DNA from: Defluviitaleaceae bacterium
GTDB lineage: Bacteria > Bacillota > Clostridia > Lachnospirales > WRAX01
Direction: 5' to 3'
Assembly: GCA_009779935.1 (NCBI GenBank)
Contig: WRAX01000010.1
Span: forward strand, 1 to 64,000
DNA length: 64,000 bases
Each line of letters begins with the position of its first letter. Within the stretch, counting starts at the first letter, position 1. A model generated the notes under the pieces. The model saw nothing but the letters and a program-made list of their open reading frames with translations, ran no database searches and was not told the origin of the DNA. Positions 17,466 through 24,928 of the stretch are shown piece after piece. The position numbers were made by a program, and so were the translations under genes.

Positions 17466-17988
17466 GGTCGTACACACAGCAACCCTTACTATCAATAGCA
17501 ACGATTACCGGAAATTTTTCCACAGTTAACTTTCTTATGGCTTCTGTTCCCAAATCCTCAAAAGCCACCAATTCCACAGCTTTGATGGACTTGCTCATAA
17601 GTGCTGCCACGCCGCCGGCACCCGCAAAATAAATGCCATTATGCACCACAATGGCCTGCCTAACCGCATCCGAGCGCAAGCCCTTGCCAACCATGGCTTT
17701 TAACCCGCATTCAATCAGCTTTGGGGAATGCAAATCCATACGCCCGGCTGTTGTTGGGCCGATAGAGCCTATAACGGCACCATCAGGGGCGGGGGATGGG
17801 CCTGCGTAAAACACAATTGCCCCATTAACATCAAAAGGCAGGGGCTTGCCGCTGTTTATTAATTCCATCATACGGATATGGGCGGCATCCCTTGCGGTGT
17901 AAATCTCTCCCGTTATATGCACCATCTGCCCGCATGTAAGCCCGCTGATAACCTCATCGGTAAGCGGTGTAAAAATTTCTTTAATCAT
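17458..17988 (-). CDS. Fe-S fumarate hydratase, beta subunit
   Basis: 176 residues, the length of the separate C-terminal (swivel) subunit of class I two-subunit fumarases and L-tartrate dehydratases. Signatures: ISGLTCGQMVHITGEIYTAR, FYAGPSPAP, GPTTAGRMD (substrate binding) and VHNGIYFAGAGGVAAL. Works with the alpha subunit encoded directly upstream (4-base ATGA overlap) to hydrate fumarate to malate. Tartrate dehydratase cannot be excluded by sequence alone, but nothing nearby supports tartrate use. Confidence 0.88.
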   Translation of the reverse strand: MIKEIFTPLTDEVISGLTCGQMVHITGEIYTARDAAHIRMMELINSGKPLPFDVNGAIVFYAGPSPAPDGAVIGSIGPTTAGRMDLHSPKLIECGLKAMVGKGLRSDAVRQAIVVHNGIYFAGAGGVAALMSKSIKAVELVAFEDLGTEAIRKLTVEKFPVIVAIDSKGCCVYDRA

Positions 17989-18824
17989 AACACGGCCTCC
18001 TCGTGGCGGTTTACGTGGCAGCCTATGTTTACGGCAACGGGCAAACCTGCAATGTGGGTGGCAAAGGTGTTTATATGCACTGCCATGGCGGTGGTTTTAC
18101 CCCCAAGGCCTGATGGGCCAATGCCTGTGGCGTTTATCCGCTCTAAAAGCTCCGCCTCTATCCCTGCCCAATAAGGGTCGGGATGGGGTTGGCCCAGCGG
18201 GCGTAACAAAGCCCTTTTCGCCATAAGGGCAGATTTGTCAAAACTGCCGCCCACGCCCACGCCCACAATAATAGGTGGGCATGCATTGGAATCTGCCAGT
18301 TTAACCGTTTCCATCACAAAATCCCGCACCCCGTCAATGCCAACCCCCGGCACGAACATTTTAAGGCGGGACATGTTTTCGCTGCCAAAACCCTTAGGCG
18401 AAACGGTTATGTGCAACCTATCCCCCGGCACAATTTGGTAATGGATAATGGCGGGGGTGTTATCACCTGTATTTGTGCGCCTTATGGGGTCCCCCACCAC
18501 AGATTTGCGCAAATACCCCTCTTCATAACCCTTGCGCACCCCTGCGTTTATGGCATCTTCAACATCACCGCCAACAATGCGCATATCCTGCCCCACATCC
18601 AAAAACACCATTACCATGCCCGTGTCCTGGCAAATGGGTAGGCGGTCGGTTTTGGCAATGTCCTGGTTTTTTAGCATATCCTGCAAAATTTCCCGGGCAA
18701 TACCGCTTTCTTTTTCCAGCGCATTTTCCATGCAGCTGCGTATGTCGCAAGGTACCTCCACGCAAGCTTTTATGCAAAGTTGCGCCACCACATCCCTTAT
18801 TTGTTCAACATTAACTTCTCGCAA
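17985..18824 (-). CDS. Fe-S fumarate hydratase, alpha subunit
   Basis: 279 residues, the length of the separate N-terminal subunit of class I hydratases. The three cluster-ligand Cys are in LPICQDTGM, SNACPPIIVGVG and NIGCHVNRHEE; IGPSGLGGKTTAM and SPKGFGSENMS are further family motifs. It holds an oxygen-sensitive [4Fe-4S] cluster, as expected for an anaerobe. The start is a TTG 6 bases after GGAGG. With the beta gene it interconverts fumarate and malate. Confidence 0.88.
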   Translation of the reverse strand: MREVNVEQIRDVVAQLCIKACVEVPCDIRSCMENALEKESGIAREILQDMLKNQDIAKTDRLPICQDTGMVMVFLDVGQDMRIVGGDVEDAINAGVRKGYEEGYLRKSVVGDPIRRTNTGDNTPAIIHYQIVPGDRLHITVSPKGFGSENMSRLKMFVPGVGIDGVRDFVMETVKLADSNACPPIIVGVGVGGSFDKSALMAKRALLRPLGQPHPDPYWAGIEAELLERINATGIGPSGLGGKTTAMAVHINTFATHIAGLPVAVNIGCHVNRHEEAVL

Positions 18825-18952
18825 CTCCCCACCTCCTTATTACAATTATATACCCAAGCCCAAGGCACGTCAAGAATTTTATTTGCTTATGGACAAAGCG
18901 AGCCCGGCATGGTATGCTAATGTAAAAGTAATTTTACACAGGAGGGCAATTT

Positions 18953-19672
18953 ATGCGATTTAACGGCAAAACAGCAGTTGTAACAGGGGCGGCGGCAGGC
19001 ATTGGCCGCTGTGTGGCAGAAATGTTGGCAGCACAAGGGGCAAAAGTTTGCGCTGTGGATATTGCAGATATCCCCTATCAAGCGGACGGCATAAAGGCAT
19101 ACAAACTAAATGTAGCGGACAGTGCAGCATGCAAAGCTTTTTATGACCAAGCAGCCGGGGAATATGAAAGCCTTGATATCCTGATAAACAACGCAGGCAT
19201 AACCCGTGATGCCATGACAGCGAAAATGACTGACGAGCAGTGGGATTTGGTAATGGATGTAAACTTAAAAGGTATATTTAACCTTACCCGCCACTTTGGA
19301 CCCCATATGGAGCGGCAGGGGGGCGGTGCAATCGTCAATATATCATCTGTGGTGGGGGAATTTGGTAATATTGGCCAAGCCAACTATGCTGCCACAAAAG
19401 CCGCTGTTTACGGGCTTACAAAAACATGGGCTAAGGAATTTGCCCGCAAAGGTGCGGCGGTGCGTGTAAATGCCGTTTCACCGGGATACACCATGACGGA
19501 TATACTAAAAACCGTGCCGCAAGATTTGCTGGATAAATTTGCCGCACAGACCATGCTTGGCAGGCTTGGGCAACCGGAGGAAATTGCAAAGGCCATCGTA
19601 TTTTTAGCAAGTGACGAAGCGTCCTACATCACCGGGCATAATTTAAGCGTAAATGGTGGTATGCGGTTGTAA
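18953..19672 (+). CDS. FabG-like 3-oxoacyl reductase (SDR)
   Basis: 239 residues. AVVTGAAAGIGRCVA binds NAD(P); ILINNAGITRDAMTAKMTDE is highly typical of FabG/PhaB; catalytic residues are in NISSVVGEFGNIGQANYAATK (Ser, Tyr, Lys), followed by VNAVSPGYTMTDI and the C-terminal ITGHNLSVNGGM. Expected reaction: 3-oxoacyl-ACP or acetoacetyl-CoA to the 3-hydroxy form. No other fatty acid gene is adjacent, so an accessory role is possible. AGGAGG precedes the ATG. Its TAA stop overlaps the first base of a 103-bp palindromic element. Confidence 0.88.
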   Translation: MRFNGKTAVVTGAAAGIGRCVAEMLAAQGAKVCAVDIADIPYQADGIKAYKLNVADSAACKAFYDQAAGEYESLDILINNAGITRDAMTAKMTDEQWDLVMDVNLKGIFNLTRHFGPHMERQGGGAIVNISSVVGEFGNIGQANYAATKAAVYGLTKTWAKEFARKGAAVRVNAVSPGYTMTDILKTVPQDLLDKFAAQTMLGRLGQPEEIAKAIVFLASDEASYITGHNLSVNGGMRL

Positions 19673-19774
19673 TACCAATTCCATTCTCAATCATGGAAAA
19701 GCACATTTTGAAAACGCACTGAAACCTGCGATTTTCAAAATATCCTTTTCCATGTTTCAAATTGGAATTGGTAT
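19672..19774. repeat. 103-bp palindromic element, copy 1
   Basis: Runs from ATACCAATTCC to GGAATTGGTAT. The whole element is one long hairpin: outer arms ATACCAATTCCA, inner arms ATGGAAAAG/CTTTTCCAT and ATTTTGAAAA/TTTTCAAAAT, centre CGCA...TGCG. Its first base is the last base of the TAA stop of the reductase gene, and the same base (A) flanks both ends. Near-identical copies are at 47309, 49946 and 54037. Confidence 0.92.
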
Positions 19775-20152
19775 AATTATAAATGTATTTATAAGGTTGC
19801 CGAGGATTGTGTCAACTCTCTCAATCGAGCATGTTATAATAATACCACATCTGCAACCAACATTCAATCTACTCTTTACAAAATGAAGTGGAGAGAGAGG
19901 GGGTGCGGGGCAAAGCCCCTCCTTACCCCTCTTTTTCTTTTGTTTATATATGTCAACACGTTGGGGCATAGGTTGGGCTTAATTTTTTAACCCCCCAACA
20001 ACGCTTTCTCCATAAATCTTATTCTGGGAGATAAGAAAATACAAAATCTACGTACCACCCACACCGCACAAAACAAAAATACCTTTATTGCGTTGCGGGA
20101 TTTAGAATGCATTATACAATAGTTTACTTATTAGTTGTACCGGCGTAATGGC
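19775..20152. other. Intergenic region with one terminator
   Basis: About 380 bases between converging genes. Apart from the terminator at 19896-19940 I see no coding or regulatory signal. Confidence 0.5.
19896..19940 (+). terminator. Intrinsic terminator, GC-rich hairpin
   Basis: Outer arms AGAGGGG/CCCCTCT (19896-19902 and 19926-19932) and inner arms GGGGC/GCCCC around AAA, followed by CTTTTTCTTTT. Probably terminates the reductase transcript. Confidence 0.65.
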
Positions 20153-20674
20153 TTATTGCCCTAAACGTTCCCAAATCTCCATCACATAATCGTAATGCTC
20201 TTCTATTGTGCTTACAAAAATAATTGTGTTGCGCACACGGGTCATTCTTGCAACTTGCCCATCGGATGTAATTTGTCCGTACCAACTATTAAAACCCGAA
20301 CTGCTCCATGTGTACACCACGATGCTCCGCTGTTGCTCTAATTGCTCCAAATCATTTCTAAGCCGAGCGAATGTGCGGCGTGCATCTGCCATTGTTTCAT
20401 GCACCATAAACTCCACATAAAACACATCACAATCCGCAACTAAATGGGTTTTGATTTGTTCGGGTGCAGGCACTCTCTCTTCAACCGCATATCCTGCTTC
20501 TTTCATGCGGGCTACAAATTCCTCCGGGGATACAATTGGTCTAAAAAATTCCAGCGATATTCCGATTAAGAAAGCAATGGTTAACGCTGCAATAACCAGC
20601 AATGTATTGCGTAATAAGTATCGTTTTTTTATGCCAATCGCCGCCCTTCTGCGTATTGTTGTTATCCGCAACAT
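20153..20674 (-). CDS. Single-pass membrane protein, unknown function
   Basis: 173 residues. A basic N-terminus (RRRAAIGIKKR) precedes one membrane helix (LLVIAALTIAFLIGISLEFF), then an extracytoplasmic domain of about 120 residues with SPEEFVARMKEAGYAVEE, a segment often seen in small secreted Firmicutes proteins. No recognised family. No strong ribosome site is visible before the ATG. It lies 37 bases after a lipoprotein gene in the same direction, so the two are probably one unit. Confidence 0.65.
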   Translation of the reverse strand: MLRITTIRRRAAIGIKKRYLLRNTLLVIAALTIAFLIGISLEFFRPIVSPEEFVARMKEAGYAVEERVPAPEQIKTHLVADCDVFYVEFMVHETMADARRTFARLRNDLEQLEQQRSIVVYTWSSSGFNSWYGQITSDGQVARMTRVRNTIIFVSTIEEHYDYVMEIWERLGQ

Positions 20675-20711
20675 ATATGTAAAATTTTGCAGTATGCGCT
20701 ACACTAATGAA

Positions 20712-21215
20712 TTATATCCTGTCATCCAACCAAAGTACCTCAGGATTAAACCAGATATCGACCCACTCAACCGTGCCATCATTACCAACCAAGCCCAATC
20801 TTTCTTGATTTGAAGGATTTATTATGACATATCTTTGCGCCCAACTAGGGCTTGCACCATACTGCTCATCATCAAATCCGGGATAGCCGAATTCGGGTTG
20901 GTTTGCTGATAAAATTCGCACCCTTTCCGGTATAAAGGTTAAACGGTAATCCGTTTCATTTTCACGAGAAATTGTAAAACTACCGTTGATAATTGTCATA
21001 TTATCCCAATTTTCTTCATATCGGCCATCATCAGATATTGTAATGCCCGAATTTCCATACGCAATTACCCAGCGTCCGCTTATTCTTGCTTTTACGTCAT
21101 AAAAATCAACTGCCGCTAAGGTTTGGGATTCGCTTGGACCACTTCCGTTACAGGCAACCAACATAAGCCCAATGGGAACGAGTATAAAAAAATTCAAAAT
21201 CCTTTTCATTTTCAT
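20712..21215 (-). CDS. Small lipoprotein, unknown function
   Basis: 167 residues. MKMKRILNFFILVPIG followed by LMLVACNG is a clean lipobox signal peptide; GAGGTG precedes the ATG. The mature domain reads ISGRWVIAYGNSGITISDDGRYEE and NGSFTISREN, a lipocalin-like small beta-barrel pattern often described as a lipocalin-like or DUF-type fold. Function unknown. Confidence 0.72.
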   Translation of the reverse strand: MKMKRILNFFILVPIGLMLVACNGSGPSESQTLAAVDFYDVKARISGRWVIAYGNSGITISDDGRYEENWDNMTIINGSFTISRENETDYRLTFIPERVRILSANQPEFGYPGFDDEQYGASPSWAQRYVIINPSNQERLGLVGNDGTVEWVDIWFNPEVLWLDDRI

Positions 21216-21307
21216 TACACAATCACCTCTTTCACGGGCAATTGTAACACACCCTATGCCAAAAAGCTACCCCAAAATGAGTATAAAAATGCAATGGCAA
21301 CTTTATC

Positions 21308-21336
21308 TTGAAAAAATGCTGTTTGTTCTGTATAAT
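21308..21336 (+). promoter_or_regulatory. Promoter for the M42 peptidase gene
   Basis: TTGAAA (21308-21313), a 17-base spacer and TATAAT (21331-21336), 32 bases before the start codon. Confidence 0.72.
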
Positions 21337-21367
21337 AAAAATATCCATAAACACAGGAGGAATGATT

Positions 21368-22396
21368 GTGAATTTTAATGGCGAATATTTCAAAAAAGTT
21401 CTGGCAGAAATTTTGGGGATTGACAGTCCAACGGGTTTTACGGCAGCTGCTGTTGCCAAGGTTAAAGAGATTATTGACGGCATGGGTTACGAAACGGCTG
21501 TTACCAAAAAAGGCAACTTAGTTGTTAATGTGGCAGGCAAAAGCGGCCATACCGTGGGCATATCTGCCCACATTGACACGCTGGGGCTGGTGGTTAGGGG
21601 CTTTAAGGGTGATGGCACCCTTACATTTTCCAAGGTTGGCGGCAGCATACTACCTACCCTTGACGGGGAATATTGCAAGGTTTACACCCGTTGGGGCAAT
21701 GTTTACACAGGTACAATTTTATCCAATTCCCCATCCAGCCATGTATATGAAAATGCAGGTACGCTTGCAAGGGATGCAAACAACATGCACGTTAAACTGG
21801 ATATAGAAACCGACAATGACGATAAAACCAAAGAATTGGGCATTTTAGCGGGGGATTTTATTTGCTACGAGCCAAAAACCGTGTTTACCGATACAGGCTT
21901 CCTAAAAAGCCGCTTTTTGGACGATAAAATGTCCGTCGCCATTATAATTGCATTGTTGAAGCACTTTAAGGATAACAACATTACGCCAAACCACAACGTT
22001 TGCGTGGTTTTTTCCACTTACGAAGAGGTAGGCCACGGCCTTGCCCACCTGCCGCAAGATGTGGATGAATTTGTGGCGGTGGATATGGGTTGCATTGGTG
22101 ATGATTTAACATGTACAGAATTTGATGTATCCATCTGCGCAAAAGATTCCAGCGGTCCTTATGATTATGAGCTAACAACCCGCCTAATAACCCTTGCAAA
22201 GGATGCAGGGCTTAACTTTGCCGTGGATATTTACCCCATGTACGGCTCGGATGTATCCGCCGCATGGCGGGCAGGTAATGATATGAAAGGCGCATTAATA
22301 GGTCCCGGCGTTGCCGCCAGCCATGGTATGGAGCGCAGCCACATCAAAGCCGCCGAAAACACTTGGAAGCTTTTGCATCTTTATTTGGCGAAGTAG
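21368..22396 (+). CDS. M42 family metallopeptidase (aminopeptidase-like)
   Basis: 342 residues from a GTG placed 7 bases after GGAGG; the ATG two codons upstream is only one base from that site. Metal ligands of the M42 family are in GISAHIDTLGLVV (His, Asp), RFLDDKMSVAI (bridging Asp), STYEEVGHG (Glu-Glu) and VAVDMGCIG, with the last His in ASHGMERSH. Co-catalytic zinc or cobalt aminopeptidase activity on short peptides is expected; some relatives act as deblocking enzymes or glucanases. A second M42 member is at 48649-49716, clearly a different subfamily. Confidence 0.9.
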   Translation: MNFNGEYFKKVLAEILGIDSPTGFTAAAVAKVKEIIDGMGYETAVTKKGNLVVNVAGKSGHTVGISAHIDTLGLVVRGFKGDGTLTFSKVGGSILPTLDGEYCKVYTRWGNVYTGTILSNSPSSHVYENAGTLARDANNMHVKLDIETDNDDKTKELGILAGDFICYEPKTVFTDTGFLKSRFLDDKMSVAIIIALLKHFKDNNITPNHNVCVVFSTYEEVGHGLAHLPQDVDEFVAVDMGCIGDDLTCTEFDVSICAKDSSGPYDYELTTRLITLAKDAGLNFAVDIYPMYGSDVSAAWRAGNDMKGALIGPGVAASHGMERSHIKAAENTWKLLHLYLAK

Positions 22397-22404
22397 GTGA
22401 GGGT

Positions 22405-22803
22405 ATGGAAAAACTTTTGCGCTTTAAGCAACGCCGCCAAAAATACGACAGGGCTTTAAGACTGCTTGTTGACCACTCAAAAAAGCAAGAATTTGATGAT
22501 GTGGACATTGCTGCCATGATACATTTTTTTGAAATGGCTTTTGAGCTTGGGTGGAAAATGCTAAAAGACCTTCTGGAAGAAGAGGGGGGCATAATCGCAA
22601 AAAGTCCGAGAGAAGTTATCAAAAAGGCTTTTGAAGCTGATTATATTAAGGATGGGCATTTATGGACCGGTATGTTAGAATCCCGAAATATCGTTGCCCA
22701 TACTTACGACGAGGGGATTGCGAAAGATTTGATTGATAGAGTTTTACAAAGCTATATTCAACCTTTAGAGAAATTAGGGAGTGATGCAGCATCTTTGGGT
22801 TAA
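22405..22803 (+). CDS. HEPN-type partner of a nucleotidyltransferase (HI0074-like)
   Basis: 132 residues, all helical. The pattern KYDRALRLLVDHSKKQEF, MIHFFEMAFELGWKMLKDLLEEEG, SPREVIKKAFEADYI and MLESRNIVAHTYDEGIA is that of the HI0074 nucleotidyltransferase substrate-binding family. RNxxxH appears as RNIVAH. In related HEPN/MNT toxin-antitoxin modules the HEPN protein is an RNase toxin and the MNT partner neutralises it by AMP transfer; whether this pair is a toxin system or an older HI0073/74-type enzyme is not decided by the sequence. The ATG follows AGGTGAGGG, 9 bases after the peptidase stop. Confidence 0.82.
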   Translation: MEKLLRFKQRRQKYDRALRLLVDHSKKQEFDDVDIAAMIHFFEMAFELGWKMLKDLLEEEGGIIAKSPREVIKKAFEADYIKDGHLWTGMLESRNIVAHTYDEGIAKDLIDRVLQSYIQPLEKLGSDAASLG

Positions 22804-23258
22804 AACAAAGCGACATCGCTATAATTGAATATATTGGCAAAAGCAACCCCGGCCTTGAAAAAATCCTCATCTACGGCTCCCGTGCAAGGGGAACCCACAA
22901 AAAAGGCAGTGATGTGGATTTGGCACTGGTTGGCAGGCTGGAAAGCACAGCCCTTTGGAAGGCTAGGGACTTGCTTAATGAGGTGATGCCAACCCCATAC
23001 TTTTATGATGTGGTGCATTTGGACACATTAACGGATTCTGAATTTAAGGAGCGTATTTTGGCAGAAGGTAAACCCATCTACCAAAAAGGCGGGGTTTTTG
23101 AAGTGCCCGTGCAAATAAAAGCAAACCCATCCCTGCGGGATTTGGAGAGTTTTATATCACGCCACGCCAATAGCGCAAGGCAAGGCACAAAAACCGAGGA
23201 AGAAGCATTTTACAAATTTTTTGAAATTTTGGAGGAATGCAAGAATGAAGGAATTTAG
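22791..23258 (+). CDS. MNT-type minimal nucleotidyltransferase, start unclear
   Basis: The frame encodes LKQSDIAIIEYIGKSNPGLE, then LIYGSRARGTHKKGSDVDLAL, the GS(x10)DxD signature of polymerase-beta-like MNT proteins, then a tail to residue about 155 that is longer than usual (SFISRHANSARQGTKTEEEA). It overlaps and follows the HEPN gene. No ATG, GTG or TTG lies in frame before the conserved N-terminus: the good ATG at 22784 (after GGGAG) is in another frame and would need a +1 shift at CTT-T-GGG, or translation begins at the AUC at 22791. It is either a recently broken gene or one with unusual initiation. Confidence 0.7.
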   Translation: MFGLKQSDIAIIEYIGKSNPGLEKILIYGSRARGTHKKGSDVDLALVGRLESTALWKARDLLNEVMPTPYFYDVVHLDTLTDSEFKERILAEGKPIYQKGGVFEVPVQIKANPSLRDLESFISRHANSARQGTKTEEEAFYKFFEILEECKNEGI

Positions 23259-24612
23259 AATTTTATCCCCAACAGCAATTTTAGGCTATGGCTTCCCCGC
23301 CGCTTCTTTTGAAGAGGGGATGCGCAGAAAACCCCATGCCATTGCAGTGGATGCAGGCTCCACCGACCCCGGGCCCTATTATTTAGGTAGCGGCAAAAGC
23401 TTTACCGACCGTGGGGCGGTTAAGCGGGATTTGGAATTTATGCTAACAGCCGCTGTGGCGGAGGGGATACCCCTTATCATAGGCTCGGCGGGCGGTGCCG
23501 GGGCAAATAGCCATTTGGACTGGAATGTGGACATTATAAGGGAAATTGCGGCGGAGAAGAAGTTGTCCTTTAAGGCGGCGGTAATATCATCCCAATTAGC
23601 CCATGATGTGGTGCTAAAAAGCTTTAACGCAGGTGATGTGAAGGAATTGCACCCCGCCCCCATGCCCACAGCTAAGCATATAGAAGATAGCACCAATATT
23701 GTGGCACAAATGAGCGAAAAGCCTTTTATTGATGCGTTGGACGCAGGCGCACAGGTAATAATTGCAGGCCGCAGTTATGACCCCGTTGTGTTTGCCGCCC
23801 CCGCCATCCGTGCAGGTTTTGATGCGGGCCTTGCCCTGCATATGGGCAAGATTTTGGAATGTGCCGCAATTGCCGCCTTTCCCGGTAGCGGAAGTGATTG
23901 CATGCTGGGCATTTTACGGGAGGATTGTTTTGAGCTTAACACCCTAAACCCCGCCCGCAAATGCACTGTAACATCCGTTGCCGCCCACACACTGTATGAA
24001 AAAAGTGACCCCACATCACTGCCCGGCCCTGGCGGTGCGCTGGACTTGCGCCAAACCACCTTCGAGCAGGCAGGGGATGGGGTAATTGTGCGTGGCAGTA
24101 AATTTGTAGCAGATGAAGGGCTTGGTTTTGTAAAGTTGGAAGCCGCCCGCCTTGTTGGCCGCCGCACCCTGTCCATCGCCGCTACCATAGACCCCATTAT
24201 GATAGCCCAGCTGGGTAAGGTGATATCCGCTGTTAAAGAGCGTGTAAATGCGAATTTTGAAAATCTAAGGGATTTTTATTTGGACTTTAAGACATACGGC
24301 GCAGGCAATGGCGCAAGCTTTTATGATGGCGACACCTGTTGCCCCCCATCCGAAATCGCCATAATCATAGAAGCTGTAGCGGATACAAGGGAGCTGGCGG
24401 ATACCATATGCTCCTTTGCCCGTTCCACCCTGCTGCATTACGGCTATGAAGACCGCAAGTCCACAGCTGGCAACTTGGCCTTTCCCTTTTCCCCATCAGA
24501 CTTTGCAGGCGGCGATGTTTACGAATTTAGCCTGTATTGCCTAATGAAGGCGGAAGCGGACATGTTTCCAATAAAATATGTTGATTGTAAGGAGGGTGTT
24601 TGGAATGGTTAA
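23245..24612 (+). CDS. AtuA-like (DUF1446) acyclic terpene utilisation family
   Basis: 455 residues from the ATG after GGAGG. N-terminal PTAILGYGFPAASFEEGM, AVDAGSTDPGPYYLGSGK, LIIGSAGGAGANSHLDW and IIAGRSYDPVVFAAP are typical of the DUF1446/AtuA family. In Pseudomonas AtuA belongs to citronellol/geraniol degradation, but most members in anaerobes sit beside a DUF4387 gene, exactly as here, with no known reaction. The start overlaps the end of the MNT gene by 14 bases. Confidence 0.85.
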   Translation: MKEFRILSPTAILGYGFPAASFEEGMRRKPHAIAVDAGSTDPGPYYLGSGKSFTDRGAVKRDLEFMLTAAVAEGIPLIIGSAGGAGANSHLDWNVDIIREIAAEKKLSFKAAVISSQLAHDVVLKSFNAGDVKELHPAPMPTAKHIEDSTNIVAQMSEKPFIDALDAGAQVIIAGRSYDPVVFAAPAIRAGFDAGLALHMGKILECAAIAAFPGSGSDCMLGILREDCFELNTLNPARKCTVTSVAAHTLYEKSDPTSLPGPGGALDLRQTTFEQAGDGVIVRGSKFVADEGLGFVKLEAARLVGRRTLSIAATIDPIMIAQLGKVISAVKERVNANFENLRDFYLDFKTYGAGNGASFYDGDTCCPPSEIAIIIEAVADTRELADTICSFARSTLLHYGYEDRKSTAGNLAFPFSPSDFAGGDVYEFSLYCLMKAEADMFPIKYVDCKEGVWNG

Positions 24613-24928
24613 ATACTTTGATTTGTTTGATATGGCGGATGTTATACGCAGCAAAAATGCAGGCCCTTATGAATTTACTTTTGACATAATTTTCAAAGAT
24701 GCGGACCATTTTGAAGAGTTTGCAAAAGCTGATATTATGACGCCCGCAGTTTTTGCAAAGCTTTACAATATCCCCGAAACCGATATAATCTCCGTTATAT
24801 ATTTCGCCCCTGCTAAGGCGGTTAAAATCACCATAATACGCCCCATGGCATCAGGCGACTTGGGGGAGAAGGATATTTACGGTGCACAACAACATGCCCC
24901 ATTACTGGATTTTGAGTACACATTGTAA
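24605..24928 (+). CDS. DUF4387 protein, partner of AtuA-like protein
   Basis: 107 residues. FDMADVIRSKNAGPYEFTFDI is the family signature, followed by TPAVFAKLYNIPETDIISVIYF and KITIIRPMASGDLGEKDIYG. DUF4387 occurs next to or fused with AtuA-like proteins in many bacteria, so a two-component enzyme is likely though uncharacterised. The ATG lies inside the end of the AtuA gene and its stop overlaps the recG start (TAATG), giving tight translational coupling into the housekeeping run. Confidence 0.85.
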   Translation: MVKYFDLFDMADVIRSKNAGPYEFTFDIIFKDADHFEEFAKADIMTPAVFAKLYNIPETDIISVIYFAPAKAVKITIIRPMASGDLGEKDIYGAQQHAPLLDFEYTL

